Notes under the pieces: model-generated
The model's input: only the letters and a program-made list of their open reading frames with translations
What the model was told of the DNA's origin: nothing
Database searches by the model: none
Position numbers and translations under genes: made by a program
NCBI GenBank assembly: GCA_945905925.1
Contig: CAMDQN010000022.1
Span: 1-61,538 of the forward strand
Length of the DNA: 61,538 bases
Reading direction: 5' to 3'
Source: Singulisphaera sp. GP187
Lineage (GTDB): Bacteria; Planctomycetota; Planctomycetia; Gemmatales; Gemmataceae
Part shown: piece after piece, positions 15,407 to 25,386 of the stretch
Layout: every line of letters starts with the position of its first letter
How positions within the stretch are numbered: the first letter of the stretch is position 1

Positions 15407-17203
15407 ATGCCCGTACTGTTTCAGATCACCGACGCGCACAAGAGCTACGGCGACCAGGTACTCCTCGACGGCGCGACGGCCAGCATCACGGACGACGTGA
15501 AGGTCGGGTTCCTGGGCCGCAACGGGGCCGGGAAAAGCACGCTCCTCCGCGTCCTCCTCGGCGAAGAAGAACTCGACAGCGGCGAGGTGATTCGGCACCC
15601 GAGCCTGCGTCTCGGCTACCTGCGCCAACACGACCCGTTCCTGCCGGGCGAGACCTCACTCGAATTCCTGATGCGCGACAGCGATCAACCGGACTGGCGG
15701 TGCGGTGAGGTCGCAGGGCAGTTTGAACTGAAGGGCGCGTACCTGAATGGCCCGGTCGCGAAGCTCTCCGGGGGTTGGCAGACGCGACTAAAACTTGCTG
15801 CGCTGCTGCTGCACGAACCGAATCTGTTGATGCTCGACGAACCGACGAACTTCCTCGACCTGCGCACGCAGATTCTGCTCGAACACTTCCTGCGCGAATT
15901 CCGCGCCGCGTGTCTGATCGTGTCGCACGACCGGGCGTTCCTCGCTGCCACGTGCGACCACACCCTCGGGCTGTCACGCGGCAAACTCACGTCGTTCCCG
16001 GGCAAGGTGGAAGCGTTCTTGCAGTTCCAGCAGGAGAACCGCGAGCGCGCGGAACGGTCGAATGAAGCAATCATGGCGAAGCGGCGCCACCTCGAAGACT
16101 TCATCGCGCGCAATAAGGCACGCGCCGCGACCGCCGGCCTCGCGCAATCAAAAGCAAAGGCGCTGGAGAAGCTCGAAACGGTGGAAGTGTTGGGCGACGA
16201 ACCGACACCGCACATCCGCGCACCACGAATCGAACCGCGCAAGGGCGTCGCGGTGCGCTGCCGCGACCTCGCCATCGGCTACCCGGAGCGGCAGATCGCA
16301 AGCGACGTGCAGTTGGAGATTGATCACGGTTCGCGCGTCGCGATCGTGGGCGACAACGGCCAGGGCAAGACGACGTTCCTGCGCACGGTCGTGGACTCAC
16401 TGAAGCCGCTCGCGGGCGACGTGCGGTGGGGCCACGGGTGCAAGATCGGCGTCTACGCGCAGCACGTCTACACCACGCTCCCCGAGCGCGACACGGTCCT
16501 CGAATACCTAACACAGAAGGGGAGAGGCCGGAAGATTCAGGAGATTCTAGAGGTCGCCGGCGCGATGCTGTTCCGCGGGTCGCACGTCGATAAGCCGATC
16601 TCCGTGCTGTCCGGCGGCGAACGCGCCCGCGCGTGCCTCGCGGGTCTTCTGCTGAGCGATTACAACGTCCTCGTCCTCGACGAACCGGGGAACCACCTCG
16701 ACGTGGACACCGTTGAAGCGCTGGTCGATGCGCTGTTGGAGTATGAGGGCACGGTGGTCTTCACGAGCCACGACCGACACTTCACGAAGCGCATCGCGAC
16801 GGGCGTGATCGAGGTCCGCGACGGCCGCGTGGCACTCTACAACGGCAAGTATGACGACTACCTGTATCGCGTGAACAAGGAGATCGAAGCCGGCGAGCGC
16901 GAGTTGGCAGCCGGGAAGGTGAAGTTGCCCGATGAGGTCAAGAACGCGCCGAAGCACACGCCGCACGCGCCGCACGCGACGAAGCGCGACGCGGCTCAAG
17001 TGCAGAAGGAAATGGGCGAGTTGGAGCGAACGATTGCCGCGCTCGACGAGAAGCGCCACACACTCGAAGCTCGCCTGAACGAACCACACGAGGCCGACGA
17101 ACTCCAGCACCTCTGCGACGAACTGGCCGCAGTCGCCGACGAACACGACGCAGCCGAACAGAGGTGGCTCAAGTTGCAGTCGGAACTCGAAGCACTGGGG
17201 TGA
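15407..17203 (+). CDS. ABC-F family ATPase
   Basis: Cytoplasmic protein of 598 residues with two ABC ATPase domains and no membrane segment. Domain 1 has Walker A GRNGAGKS (37-44), signature LSGGW and Walker B LLMLDEPTNFLD. Domain 2 has Walker A GDNGQGKT (about 315), signature LSGGERAR and VLVLDEPGNHLD. The linker between domains and a C-terminal coiled coil (about 540-598) fit the ABC-F layout, closest to Uup-like proteins. Members act on ribosomes or DNA structure; which applies here is unknown. The second Walker B ends GNHLD where TNHLD is usual. Confidence 0.9.
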   Translation: MPVLFQITDAHKSYGDQVLLDGATASITDDVKVGFLGRNGAGKSTLLRVLLGEEELDSGEVIRHPSLRLGYLRQHDPFLPGETSLEFLMRDSDQPDWRCGEVAGQFELKGAYLNGPVAKLSGGWQTRLKLAALLLHEPNLLMLDEPTNFLDLRTQILLEHFLREFRAACLIVSHDRAFLAATCDHTLGLSRGKLTSFPGKVEAFLQFQQENRERAERSNEAIMAKRRHLEDFIARNKARAATAGLAQSKAKALEKLETVEVLGDEPTPHIRAPRIEPRKGVAVRCRDLAIGYPERQIASDVQLEIDHGSRVAIVGDNGQGKTTFLRTVVDSLKPLAGDVRWGHGCKIGVYAQHVYTTLPERDTVLEYLTQKGRGRKIQEILEVAGAMLFRGSHVDKPISVLSGGERARACLAGLLLSDYNVLVLDEPGNHLDVDTVEALVDALLEYEGTVVFTSHDRHFTKRIATGVIEVRDGRVALYNGKYDDYLYRVNKEIEAGERELAAGKVKLPDEVKNAPKHTPHAPHATKRDAAQVQKEMGELERTIAALDEKRHTLEARLNEPHEADELQHLCDELAAVADEHDAAEQRWLKLQSELEALG

Positions 17204-17475
17204 GCCTTCTTTCTGCGCCAATTTACGGCTTCGCAAAGGTTGCGAAGCCGCAAATGGCGCCAAAACCCGCAGTTTGACATTTTGCGATTCCCGAGTTTTC
17301 GCTCGAATAATTCAGTTGACTTGAACCCCTCTGGATGTGAATATCCGATGAGAGAATGGCGTGCGCCCATTCCCGCCTTCCCACCGGTGACCCGGTGCCT
17401 ACCCATAGACCTGCACGCCAGTCTTGCACCGGAGTTGCTTCCCACCTTCCTATCCGCGTTCGCGAGGATCCTGTC
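17204..17475. other. Intergenic region after the ABC-F gene
   Basis: Holds the family-A hairpin at 17215-17260, followed by an AT-richer stretch (17275-17345) with possible promoter content ahead of the DUF1501 gene. Nothing else is supported. Confidence 0.4.
17215..17260. repeat. Family-A hairpin downstream of the ABC-F gene
   Basis: Arms gcgcca...cggcttcgca and tgcgaagccg...tggcgc pair over about 20 bp with one mismatch and one bulged base around a 5-base loop. It begins 12 bases after the ABC-F stop. The core matches the other family-A elements. Confidence 0.8.
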
Positions 17476-18771
17476 ATGCTTCGGTTTCTCGGCTCGTCCC
17501 ACAAGTTCTGTGATGGCGCCACCCGGCGCGACTTCCTCCAGATCGGTGCCTTCGGCGCCGGCCTCACACTCGCCGACATGCTGCGGTTAAATACCGCCAG
17601 CGCGGCCACGACTAACAAGAAGCAGGCCAGCCGGTCGCAGAAGTCCGCGATCATGATCTACCTGCCCGGTGGGCCGTCCCACATGGACATGTACGATCTC
17701 AAGCCGGAAGCCCCGGTCGAGTTCAAGGGCGACTTCAACCCGATCAAGACCAACGTGACCGGCGTCGAAATCTGCGAACACTTCCCGATGCAAGCGAAGA
17801 TGTGGGACAAACTGTCCTGCGTCCGCTCCATCGTCTCCGTCGATGAACACTCCGATTCGCTGGTGATGACCGGCTACCCGGACCGCGTGAATCGCATCGC
17901 CGATCACCCGTGCTTCGGTTCGGTCGTCTCGAAGCTCCGCAGCGGCAACACCGGCGCGGTTCCTCCGTTCGTTAGCCTTCGCGGGATGAGCCGCGGCACC
18001 GAACCCGGTTACCTCGGGATCGCACACCGACCCTTCACGCCGGGCGGCCAGGGCAACTCAAACCTCCGCCTCGCGAACGGCGTCACCGTCGATCGGCTTG
18101 AAGAGCGCAAGAACCTGCTGGAGAAGTTCGACGACACCAAGCGCGAGATCGACGCGACCGGCACGATGGTCGGGATGGACGCGTACAACGAGAAGGCGCT
18201 GGAGATGGTGACCGCGGGCGTGGTACGCGACGCGCTCGACATCCGCAAGGAAGACCCGAAGGTCGTCGAACGCTACAAAGGCGTCGAGTCCTTCCTGACT
18301 GCGCGTCGACTGGTCGAAGCCGGTGTCGGTTGCGTGACGCTCTCCATCGGCGGGTGGGACACGCACGGCCAGAACTTCACCCAACTGAAGCGCCAGCTCC
18401 CGATCGTGGACCGCGGCATCGCGAACCTGATCCAGGATCTGCACGATCGCGGGATGCAGGACGACGTGGTCACGGTGATGTGGGGCGAATTCGGACGCAC
18501 CCCGAAGGTCAACATGAACGCGGGTCGCGACCACTGGTCGCCGGTCATGGGCGCGATGGTCGCCGGTGGTGGCTTGAAGATGGGCCAGGCGGTCGGCGCC
18601 AGCACTGCAAAGGGCGAGCGCCCGAAGGACAACCCACTGAGCGTTCCCCGCGTCATGAGCACCATCTACCGCGCGCTCGGCATCGACCCCTCGATGACGT
18701 TCAACAACGGAGCCGGCCGGCCGATGTACGTGCTCGACGAGCGTGAACCGGTCAAGGAACTGATCGGCTAA
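17476..18771 (+). CDS. DUF1501 family protein, Tat-exported
   Basis: Predicted Tat substrate of 431 residues. CDGATRRDFLQIGAFG at 13-28 gives the twin arginines at 17-18 and repeats the CDG-(S/T)RRDFL pattern of two other DUF1501 proteins here. Family blocks: LPGGPSHMDMYDLKPEAP near residue 60 and GEFGRTPKVNMNAGRDHWS near residue 340. ATG at 17476 is preferred because GAGG lies upstream and the Tat signal follows closely. It is followed by a small lipoprotein and a DUF1549/DUF1553 gene, repeating the 3537-7481 module. Confidence 0.88.
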   Translation: MLRFLGSSHKFCDGATRRDFLQIGAFGAGLTLADMLRLNTASAATTNKKQASRSQKSAIMIYLPGGPSHMDMYDLKPEAPVEFKGDFNPIKTNVTGVEICEHFPMQAKMWDKLSCVRSIVSVDEHSDSLVMTGYPDRVNRIADHPCFGSVVSKLRSGNTGAVPPFVSLRGMSRGTEPGYLGIAHRPFTPGGQGNSNLRLANGVTVDRLEERKNLLEKFDDTKREIDATGTMVGMDAYNEKALEMVTAGVVRDALDIRKEDPKVVERYKGVESFLTARRLVEAGVGCVTLSIGGWDTHGQNFTQLKRQLPIVDRGIANLIQDLHDRGMQDDVVTVMWGEFGRTPKVNMNAGRDHWSPVMGAMVAGGGLKMGQAVGASTAKGERPKDNPLSVPRVMSTIYRALGIDPSMTFNNGAGRPMYVLDEREPVKELIG

Positions 18772-18790
18772 GCATCGCTGGAACGCGAGC

Positions 18791-18825
18791 GGCCGATGCG
18801 GTACAACTATCGAACCGCATCGGCC
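18791..18825. terminator. Hairpin after the DUF1501 gene
   Basis: A perfect 12-bp stem (ggccgatgcggt / accgcatcggcc) with an 11-base loop, 20 bases after the DUF1501 stop. No T-run, so it could be a terminator or a 3' stabiliser. Confidence 0.6.
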
Positions 18826-18882
18826 CGTTCGCATTCCGCGGGCGGCTCCACACAACGATCACCCCGACAAGGTGCGATTGGC

Positions 18883-19233
18883 ATGTTGTCCGCTTCACGC
18901 AACCTCGCCCTCAGCCTGCTCGCCGTCTTCGCCATGTTCGCCACCGGTTGCAAGTCGAACAACGAAGGCAAGATCGTCGGCAAGTGGGCCGGCGAGGGCG
19001 GGATTCCCGTGTTCGAGTTCACCGCCGACGGCAAGTTCACCGCCACGGCACTGGGAGCCACGATCACGAGCGGCAAGTACAGCCTCGGCACCAGCGACAC
19101 CGTGAACCTGAGCGGTCTCACTCCCCCGATGGACGGGAAGGCTCGCAGCCGCGAGCGGATCACCATCAGCGGAGACAAGATGACCGTCGCTGGCAACGGT
19201 GGGAAAAATTTGACCTTCACCCGGATGAAGTAA
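18883..19233 (+). CDS. Small secreted lipoprotein
   Basis: Protein of 116 residues. A signal peptide ends in a lipobox-like FATGC, so lipidation at Cys23 is likely. The mature part (GKIVGKWAGEGGIPVFEFTADGKF and following) is a short beta-rich domain typical of small planctomycete lipoproteins that begin with a 'GKW' strand. The ATG at 18883 opens directly on the signal peptide. It lies between a DUF1501 gene and a DUF1549/DUF1553 gene, so it may assist them at the membrane. Function unknown. Confidence 0.75.
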   Translation: MLSASRNLALSLLAVFAMFATGCKSNNEGKIVGKWAGEGGIPVFEFTADGKFTATALGATITSGKYSLGTSDTVNLSGLTPPMDGKARSRERITISGDKMTVAGNGGKNLTFTRMK

Positions 19234-19348
19234 CCACCGGCATCGTTGAAAGTTCGCAGTTGAAAGTTCAAACGCACCCACCAACGGGTCGCGTTCGCCG
19301 CGCTCCCTGGCAAACGCGATTCGTTTACCCACCCCAAGGGGTTTCTTC

Positions 19349-21823
19349 ATGACCCGCCATCTGCTCGCACTTCTGGCTCTCAGCGTGTTCGGTTCCGTTG
19401 GGTTCGCCGCTGAATCGCCCGTTACGGCGGTCGCTGCGTACCCGACCACCTTCAAGTTGAGGGGGATGGAAGACGCGCCGCAACTGGTCATCACCGGAAC
19501 ACGGGCCGACGGCCGCGCCGTTGACCTCACCGCGACCGCGACCTACTCCGTGTCCGACGCGACCGTCGCGCGCGTCGAGAAGAATGGCCGCGTGTTCCCG
19601 CTCACTAACGGGAAGACCGAAATCACCGTCAGCGTCGAGGGCAAAACGGTCCGGGTGCCGCTCGTCACCGAGAAGATGGAAGCGCCGCTCCCGATCAACT
19701 TCACGAACCACGTCGTCCCGATCTTCACCAAGTTGGGGTGCAGTTCGGGCGGGTGCCACGGGAAGATCGCGGGGCAAAACGGTTTCCGCCTTTCCTTGCT
19801 AGGGTTCGACCCGGCATTCGACTACGAGAACCTCTTGAAGGAAGGGCGCGGGCGTCGCGTGTTCCCGGCCGCGCCGGATCAGAGTCTGTTGCTCACGAAG
19901 GCGTCAGGCTCCGCCCCGCACGGCGGCGGCAAGAAGATGGACGCCGCGAGCGAAGAGTACAAGATCGTGCGCCGGTGGATCGCAAGCGGCCTGCCATTCG
20001 GCAGCAAGGAAGACCCGACCGTCACGAAGATCAGCATCTACCCGGAAGCCCGCGTCGTTGACCGCCAGAGCCGGCAGCAGCTCGCGGTGTTCGCGCACTA
20101 CTCCGACGGCACCGTCGAAGATGTGACCCGCCGGGCGCAGTACGAGAGCAACGACACCGACATCGCGACCGTCACCGAAGCCGGTCTTGTGAACACGCTC
20201 AACATCACCGGGCAAGCCGCGGTGATGGCCCGGTTCAACGGCAACGTGACCGTGTTCCGCGCGAGCGTGCCGCGAGCCGGCGAAGCCGCGAAGTTCGACT
20301 TCAAAGAACAGACCGTCGTGGACAAATTCACGGCGAAGAAGTGGAAGGAACTGAACATCTCGCCGTCGGACTTGTGTAGCGACGAAGTATTCATCCGCCG
20401 CGTCTACCTCGACGTGACCGGCTCGCTGCCGGAAGCGAAGGACGTGCTCGCGTTCCTCGCGGACAAGAACACCAACAAGCGCGACACTCTCGTTGACAAG
20501 CTCCTCGAAACGCCGGAATACGCGTACTTCTTCGCGAACAAGTGGGCCGACATTCTTCGCGTCAAGCGCCGCGGTCAAGCGAACCGCGCATACGGCACGT
20601 TCGCGTTCCACACGTGGATCCGCGAAGCGGTTGCTTCCGACAAGCCGTATGACGACTTCGTCCGCGACATCATTTGCGCGATCGGCGACGAGAGCAAGTC
20701 CCCGCCGACGGTGTGGTACAAAGAAGTGAAGACGCCGGAGAACTTCGTTGACGACGTGAGCCAGGTGTTCCTCGGCCAGCGTCTCGCGTGCGCGCAGTGT
20801 CACCACCACCCCTACGAGAAGTGGTCGCAGGACGACTATTGGGGCTTCGCGGCGTTCTTCGGTCGCGTCGGGTTCAAGGCCGTCAACAAACCCGGCGTGT
20901 CGAACCAGAACCAGCAGAACCAGAACCAGATTCTGTTCGTGAAGACGACCGGCAACGTGCAGAACAAGCGGACCGGCAGCACGTCGCCGATGAAGGCGCT
21001 CGATGCCGACCCGATGACCGCGACCAGTGACGAAGACCCGCGGCAGAAGTTCGCGGACTGGATGACCAGCCCCAAGAACCCGTACTTCGCGCGGACCGTT
21101 GCAAACCGCTACTGGGCGCACTTCTTCGGTCGCGGCATCGTGGACCCGCTCGACGACATGCGCGTGACGAACCCGCCGTCGAACCCCGAACTGCTCGACG
21201 CGCTGTCGCAGAACCTGATCGACAACAAGTTCAGCCTGAAGGCGCTGGTGAAGACGATCTGCAAGAGCCGGACATACCAACTCACGGCGGAGCCGAACGA
21301 GTTCAATAACGGCGACAAGCAGTCCTTCGCGCGATACTACCCCAAGCGGATGCAGGCGGAAGTGTTGTTCGACGCGGTGACGAAACTGACCGACAGCCCG
21401 ACCGCGTTCCCAGGCTTGCCGGGCGACAAGTTTGCTCCGAACCGCGCGATCATGCTGCCGGACGAATCGTTCGCGTCGTACTTCCTGGACGTGACCGGAC
21501 GCCCGCAACGCATCAGCGCGTGCGAGTGCGAGCGAGTGAACGAGGCCAGCCTCGCGATGACCTTGCACCTTCTAAATAGTCAGGAAGTGCAAGACAAGAT
21601 CGCCCGCGTCGGCGGTCGCGCCGATCAACTCTCGAAGGACAAGCGAACTGACGAGGAGAAGGTAACGGAGTTGTTCTTGCTAGCGACAGGATCGAAGCCG
21701 AACAAGGACAAACTCGCTCTCGCGCTGGAGCACATCGCCAAGCACGACAAGGCGAAGAAAACGGCTTACGAGAACATCGTGTGGGCGCTGCTGAACTCGA
21801 AGGGCTTCTTGTTCAACCAGTAA
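19349..21823 (+). CDS. DUF1549/DUF1553 protein with Ig-like domain and cytochrome-like motifs
   Basis: Secreted protein of 824 residues and a paralogue of 5001-7481 with the same order of parts: signal peptide (1-20); a Big_2-like Ig domain (about 28-108); a CX4CH motif CSSGGCH (131-137); a second Ig-like segment (about 235-310); DUF1549 with CAQCH at 481-485 followed by HHPYEKW; and DUF1553. A Gln/Asn-rich insert (NQNQQNQNQ near residue 515) is specific to this copy. It is the last gene of the second DUF1501 module. Heme binding at CXXCH is likely; the reaction is unknown. Confidence 0.88.
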   Translation: MTRHLLALLALSVFGSVGFAAESPVTAVAAYPTTFKLRGMEDAPQLVITGTRADGRAVDLTATATYSVSDATVARVEKNGRVFPLTNGKTEITVSVEGKTVRVPLVTEKMEAPLPINFTNHVVPIFTKLGCSSGGCHGKIAGQNGFRLSLLGFDPAFDYENLLKEGRGRRVFPAAPDQSLLLTKASGSAPHGGGKKMDAASEEYKIVRRWIASGLPFGSKEDPTVTKISIYPEARVVDRQSRQQLAVFAHYSDGTVEDVTRRAQYESNDTDIATVTEAGLVNTLNITGQAAVMARFNGNVTVFRASVPRAGEAAKFDFKEQTVVDKFTAKKWKELNISPSDLCSDEVFIRRVYLDVTGSLPEAKDVLAFLADKNTNKRDTLVDKLLETPEYAYFFANKWADILRVKRRGQANRAYGTFAFHTWIREAVASDKPYDDFVRDIICAIGDESKSPPTVWYKEVKTPENFVDDVSQVFLGQRLACAQCHHHPYEKWSQDDYWGFAAFFGRVGFKAVNKPGVSNQNQQNQNQILFVKTTGNVQNKRTGSTSPMKALDADPMTATSDEDPRQKFADWMTSPKNPYFARTVANRYWAHFFGRGIVDPLDDMRVTNPPSNPELLDALSQNLIDNKFSLKALVKTICKSRTYQLTAEPNEFNNGDKQSFARYYPKRMQAEVLFDAVTKLTDSPTAFPGLPGDKFAPNRAIMLPDESFASYFLDVTGRPQRISACECERVNEASLAMTLHLLNSQEVQDKIARVGGRADQLSKDKRTDEEKVTELFLLATGSKPNKDKLALALEHIAKHDKAKKTAYENIVWALLNSKGFLFNQ

Positions 21824-21881
21824 CCAGCAACGCCGTATTGCCGCGACCCGAAGGGGAGCGCGATACATTGACGCAACCAAG

Positions 21882-21909
21882 CGCGGCCAGGGGATCATCC
21901 CTGGCCGCG
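21882..21909. terminator. Bidirectional hairpin between convergent genes
   Basis: A perfect 11-bp stem (cgcggccaggg / ccctggccgcg) with a 6-base loop, between the ends of a plus-strand and a minus-strand gene. Position fits a shared terminator. Confidence 0.65.
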
Positions 21910-21916
21910 GCGCGTT

Positions 21917-22186
21917 TCAAGGCCGCACAACGCCAAGCAGCATGGCGAGCAGCACCAACACTGCCAAGATTACGACCCACGCAGGCGCACCGCGAATGGG
22001 TGCGTCGCGTTCCGAAGCGTGGGTGAATTCCTGTGCTTCGCCCCGGAAGTGAACGCCGCACTGCGCGGACAGCGTCACGGTCGCGAGAATCTGTTTGCCA
22101 CACCGCGCACACGGCACGAGGCTCGGGTTCTCGTCCCGCTTCCGGCGGTATTCCTCAAAACTCATCGGTTCGTCCGCGTCCGCCAT
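21917..22186 (-). CDS. Small zinc-ribbon-like single-pass membrane protein
   Basis: Protein of 89 residues. It starts with an acidic and basic N-terminus ([15 protein letters not shown]), then a probable metal knuckle with Cys26, Cys29 and Cys43 plus His46 (PCARCGK, AQCGVHF), and ends with a strong membrane helix (about 70-87). ATG at 22186 has GGAGG seven bases upstream. It resembles short C-terminally anchored zinc-ribbon proteins but no named family is recognised. It is divergent from the dipeptidase operon. Confidence 0.75.
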   Translation of the reverse strand: MADADEPMSFEEYRRKRDENPSLVPCARCGKQILATVTLSAQCGVHFRGEAQEFTHASERDAPIRGAPAWVVILAVLVLLAMLLGVVRP

Positions 22187-22297
22187 CACACCACCTCCGA
22201 CCGAAGTGTGCGCGGGACTTCATCGCGTTTGCCCCGAGCCGCACGGCCGTGTATTGTTTTAGCAACCTCCCATCATCCGCGTACGCGAGCAGCCCGC

Positions 22298-23542
22298 ATG
22301 TACCGAATCGCATTCGCCGCACTCTTACTAGCAGTCGCGGTGGGGCTACCGCGATCGCCCGCCGGTGGTCCACCAGCCGCGCCCAAAACCATCATCGTGT
22401 CCGAAAAGGCGCTCGCGATCCACAAGGACGCACTGCTCATCGACGGGCACAACGACCTCCCGGGCGAGCTGCGCGAAGCCGACGGACCCGGGTTCAAGAA
22501 CATCGACCTCACGAAACCTCAAAAGCGGTTCCACACCGATATCGCCCGACTCAAGAAGGGTAACGTGGGGGCGCAGTTCTGGAGCGCGTGGGTGCCGTCG
22601 TCCACCGCGAAGAAGGGCACCGCGGTCAAGTTAACGCTCGAACAGATCGACATCATCCACGAACTCGCGCGGCGCTACCCGGACACTTTCGAGATGGCAT
22701 ACGGTACCGAAGACATCCTCCGCGTGCGGAAGAAAGGGAAGATCGCGAGCTTGATCGGCGTCGAAGGCGGCCACGCGATCGACAACTCGCTGCCCGTTCT
22801 GCGCAACCTGTACAAGCTCGGCGCGCGATACATGACCCTCACGCACTCCGACTCGCTCGACTGGGCCGATTCGTGTTCCGATGAACCGAAGGCGAACGGC
22901 CTCACACCGTTCGGCGTGAACGTCGTGCTTGAGATGAACCGACTCGGCATGATGGTCGATCTGTCGCACGTGTCGCCGGATACGATGAAGGCCGCACTCA
23001 AGGCGACGAAGGCGCCGGTCATATTCTCGCACTCGTCGGCGCGCGCGGTCGCGGATCACGCGCGCAACGTCCCCGATGACGTACTCAAGTTGGTAAAGGA
23101 GAATCGCGGTGTGGTGATGGTGAACTTCTACAGCGGGTTTCTCACACCGGACGGCGCGCGGGCCATGAAGTTGATGTTCGAGAAGGGCCGCGAATTGAAG
23201 AAGCAGTTCCCGGACGACGACGCGAAGTACCGCGACGCGTTTCGCGCGTGGGCCAAAGAGAACGACTACCCCGCTGGTGACGTGACCAACATCGTCGATC
23301 ACATCGACCACATCGTGAAGGTCGCGGGGATCGACTGCGTCGGGATCGGCTCGGACTTCGATGGTGTGCCGAAGTTGCCGACGCAGATGAACGACGTGTC
23401 GTGCTACCCGCTCATCACGCAGATTATGTTGGATCGCGGCTACACGAAAGAGCAGATCCACAAGGTACTCGGCCTGAACCTGATGCGAGTCTTCGCAGAC
23501 GTCGAGAAGGTGAGCCGCGACTGGGCGAGGGGCGGGCCATGA
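22298..23542 (+). CDS. Secreted M19 membrane-dipeptidase-like protein
   Basis: Protein of 414 residues. A signal peptide or anchor (1-20) is followed by the renal-dipeptidase fold. The metal ligands appear in order: HND (His51, Asp53), the bridging Glu in GVEGGHA, and histidines in [19 protein letters not shown] and [10 protein letters not shown]. These support a binuclear zinc enzyme that cleaves dipeptides in the periplasm. The ATG at 22298 opens on the signal. Its stop overlaps the start of the next gene (ATGA), so it leads a three-gene coupled operon. Confidence 0.9.
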   Translation: MYRIAFAALLLAVAVGLPRSPAGGPPAAPKTIIVSEKALAIHKDALLIDGHNDLPGELREADGPGFKNIDLTKPQKRFHTDIARLKKGNVGAQFWSAWVPSSTAKKGTAVKLTLEQIDIIHELARRYPDTFEMAYGTEDILRVRKKGKIASLIGVEGGHAIDNSLPVLRNLYKLGARYMTLTHSDSLDWADSCSDEPKANGLTPFGVNVVLEMNRLGMMVDLSHVSPDTMKAALKATKAPVIFSHSSARAVADHARNVPDDVLKLVKENRGVVMVNFYSGFLTPDGARAMKLMFEKGRELKKQFPDDDAKYRDAFRAWAKENDYPAGDVTNIVDHIDHIVKVAGIDCVGIGSDFDGVPKLPTQMNDVSCYPLITQIMLDRGYTKEQIHKVLGLNLMRVFADVEKVSRDWARGGP

Positions 23543-25386
23543 CGCCGCGCGTCGCGATCATCGGGGCCGGTCTCGCCGGCCTGACCGCTGCGCACCGGCT
23601 GCTCTCGCGCGCGTCGCCGCTCGAAGTCACGATCATCGACAAGGGTCGGTTCGGCGGCGGGCGGATGTGTACGCGCACGGTCGATCTGCCAGACGGGCGC
23701 AAGGCGAAGTTCGACATCGGCCCGCCCATACTTTACGCGCGCCACGCAGGCGGACGTTGGCCCGGCGATCCGCTCACGGCGCAACTCTCCGACGAACTGT
23801 CCGAAGAGCGATTCTACGAGCACCGCACGGTTGGGCGCATCGGCGCGGCCGGCGAAACCGCAGGCGGCGAGATTTTTGGATTGTCGTTCACGGGCGGTAT
23901 GCGCGAACTCGCGTTCCGACTCCTCAACATGCACGCGAGCCAGCTCGACTTCCGCGACAACGCGATTGCGGAAAAACTGCAGCGCACCGACGACGGCTGG
24001 CGCATCCACACACGCTCGCTCCGCGACGATCATCAGACTATCGTTTCCGCGAACGCGCTGATCGTCACGCCGCCCGTACCGCAATCACTCGAACTGCTTC
24101 AGCGGAACAACGTGGTGCTGCCGGACTCGCTCCGCGACGAGCTGCGCGGAGTCACGTATTCGCGGTGCATCGCAATCTACGGTATGTTCACCGGCGAGAG
24201 CGGGTTACAACCCGGTGGCGTGTGGTTCGGTGACGGCGCGCTCGAATGGATCACCGATAACAACCTCAAGAACGTAAGCGCGGTCGGCCCCGCGATCACC
24301 GCACTCACCACCAACGAATGGGCCGAAGTACACTGGAACGAACCCGACGCGCAACTCGTTGAGCGATTGCTCCCGCGACTGCGGCCCTGGGTGGGCGAAC
24401 CGCTCGATCCGACTCAGGTGTGGGTTCACAAGTGGCGCTGGGCGCGCCCGGTGTCGCCGGTCCGGTTACCGTGCGCGGTGCTACGCGACCTCGCAACCGT
24501 CATCGCGGGCGACGGGTTCGCCAGCACGAACCCCGAACCGGCAGACGCCGCCGTCGCGTCCGGTGTGGCTGCGGCCAACCGAATTGGGCAACTGCTCACC
24601 GACCTCGCAAGGCGCGACGACCGCTTCACGGTGGCGCGCCCGCGGCGATACGAACTGGAGATCGCGGTCACGACGCCTGCGGAAGCTGCGAGCGCCACCC
24701 GCGCCGGTGCGGACCGGCTCGAACTCTCCAGCGGTCTCGCGCTCGGCGGCTTGACGCCTTCGCTCGGGTTGTTCCGCGCGGTGCGCAAGGTCGCGCCGGA
24801 CGTACCTCTGTATGTGCTGATTCGCCCCAGGCCCGGCGGGTTCGCGTACTCCGCCACCGAGTTCGCGGTGATGCTCGATGACGCAACCGCGTTCATGAAC
24901 GAGGGAGCCGACGGAATCGTCTTCGCGGCACTGACCCAAAAGGGCAACATCCACCGCGACTGGTGCCGCGAGTTGGTCCAACAGGCGGAAGGCAAAGCGG
25001 TGTTCCACCGCGCGTTCGATTTCCTCCCGGAACCGCTCGTCGCGCTCGAAGACCTGATCGAACTCGGGTTCGAGCGCGTACTGACGAGCGGCGGCGCGAC
25101 TACCGCCGAAGCCGGAACGAACCACCTCGCGGCGCTCGTGCAGCACGCCGGCTGGCAGATCGGCGTGGTGCCAGCGGGCCGGGTGCGAGCGGAGAACGTC
25201 GCGGACCTCGTTCGCGCGACGCGGTGCGATCAGGTCCACGCTGGCCCGCGCCTCGCGGTCCCCGACGAACACCTCGCGGCGCGCCCGCTGATCGCGAGAG
25301 AGATGGGCGCGGTCACCGAACTCGATGCGAGCGCGGTGAGCCTACTGCGCGAGCAACTCGATGGACTGGTCGAGTCGCTATCATGA
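23539..25386 (+). CDS. Renalase-like FAD oxidoreductase fused to CutC
   Basis: A single frame of 615 residues with two domains that are normally separate. Residues 1-355: FAD-binding oxidoreductase of the renalase type, with the [10 protein letters not shown] dinucleotide loop, the GGGRMCTR motif, [11 protein letters not shown], and [11 protein letters not shown] near 294. Residues about 371-610: a CutC domain, recognised by [45 protein letters not shown] and VRAENV. CutC is a TIM-barrel protein tied historically to copper homeostasis, with biochemistry unclear. Starts and stops overlap (ATGA) with the dipeptidase before and the kinase after, so the three are made together. No break or frameshift at the junction. 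Confidence 0.9.
   Translation: MTPRVAIIGAGLAGLTAAHRLLSRASPLEVTIIDKGRFGGGRMCTRTVDLPDGRKAKFDIGPPILYARHAGGRWPGDPLTAQLSDELSEERFYEHRTVGRIGAAGETAGGEIFGLSFTGGMRELAFRLLNMHASQLDFRDNAIAEKLQRTDDGWRIHTRSLRDDHQTIVSANALIVTPPVPQSLELLQRNNVVLPDSLRDELRGVTYSRCIAIYGMFTGESGLQPGGVWFGDGALEWITDNNLKNVSAVGPAITALTTNEWAEVHWNEPDAQLVERLLPRLRPWVGEPLDPTQVWVHKWRWARPVSPVRLPCAVLRDLATVIAGDGFASTNPEPADAAVASGVAAANRIGQLLTDLARRDDRFTVARPRRYELEIAVTTPAEAASATRAGADRLELSSGLALGGLTPSLGLFRAVRKVAPDVPLYVLIRPRPGGFAYSATEFAVMLDDATAFMNEGADGIVFAALTQKGNIHRDWCRELVQQAEGKAVFHRAFDFLPEPLVALEDLIELGFERVLTSGGATTAEAGTNHLAALVQHAGWQIGVVPAGRVRAENVADLVRATRCDQVHAGPRLAVPDEHLAARPLIAREMGAVTELDASAVSLLREQLDGLVESLS

Noticed and set aside
19904-21568. Minus-strand open frame of about 554 codons
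   Set aside because: Antisense to the DUF1549/DUF1553 gene, which has clear domains; the antisense reading is compositionally biased (Arg, Val, His).
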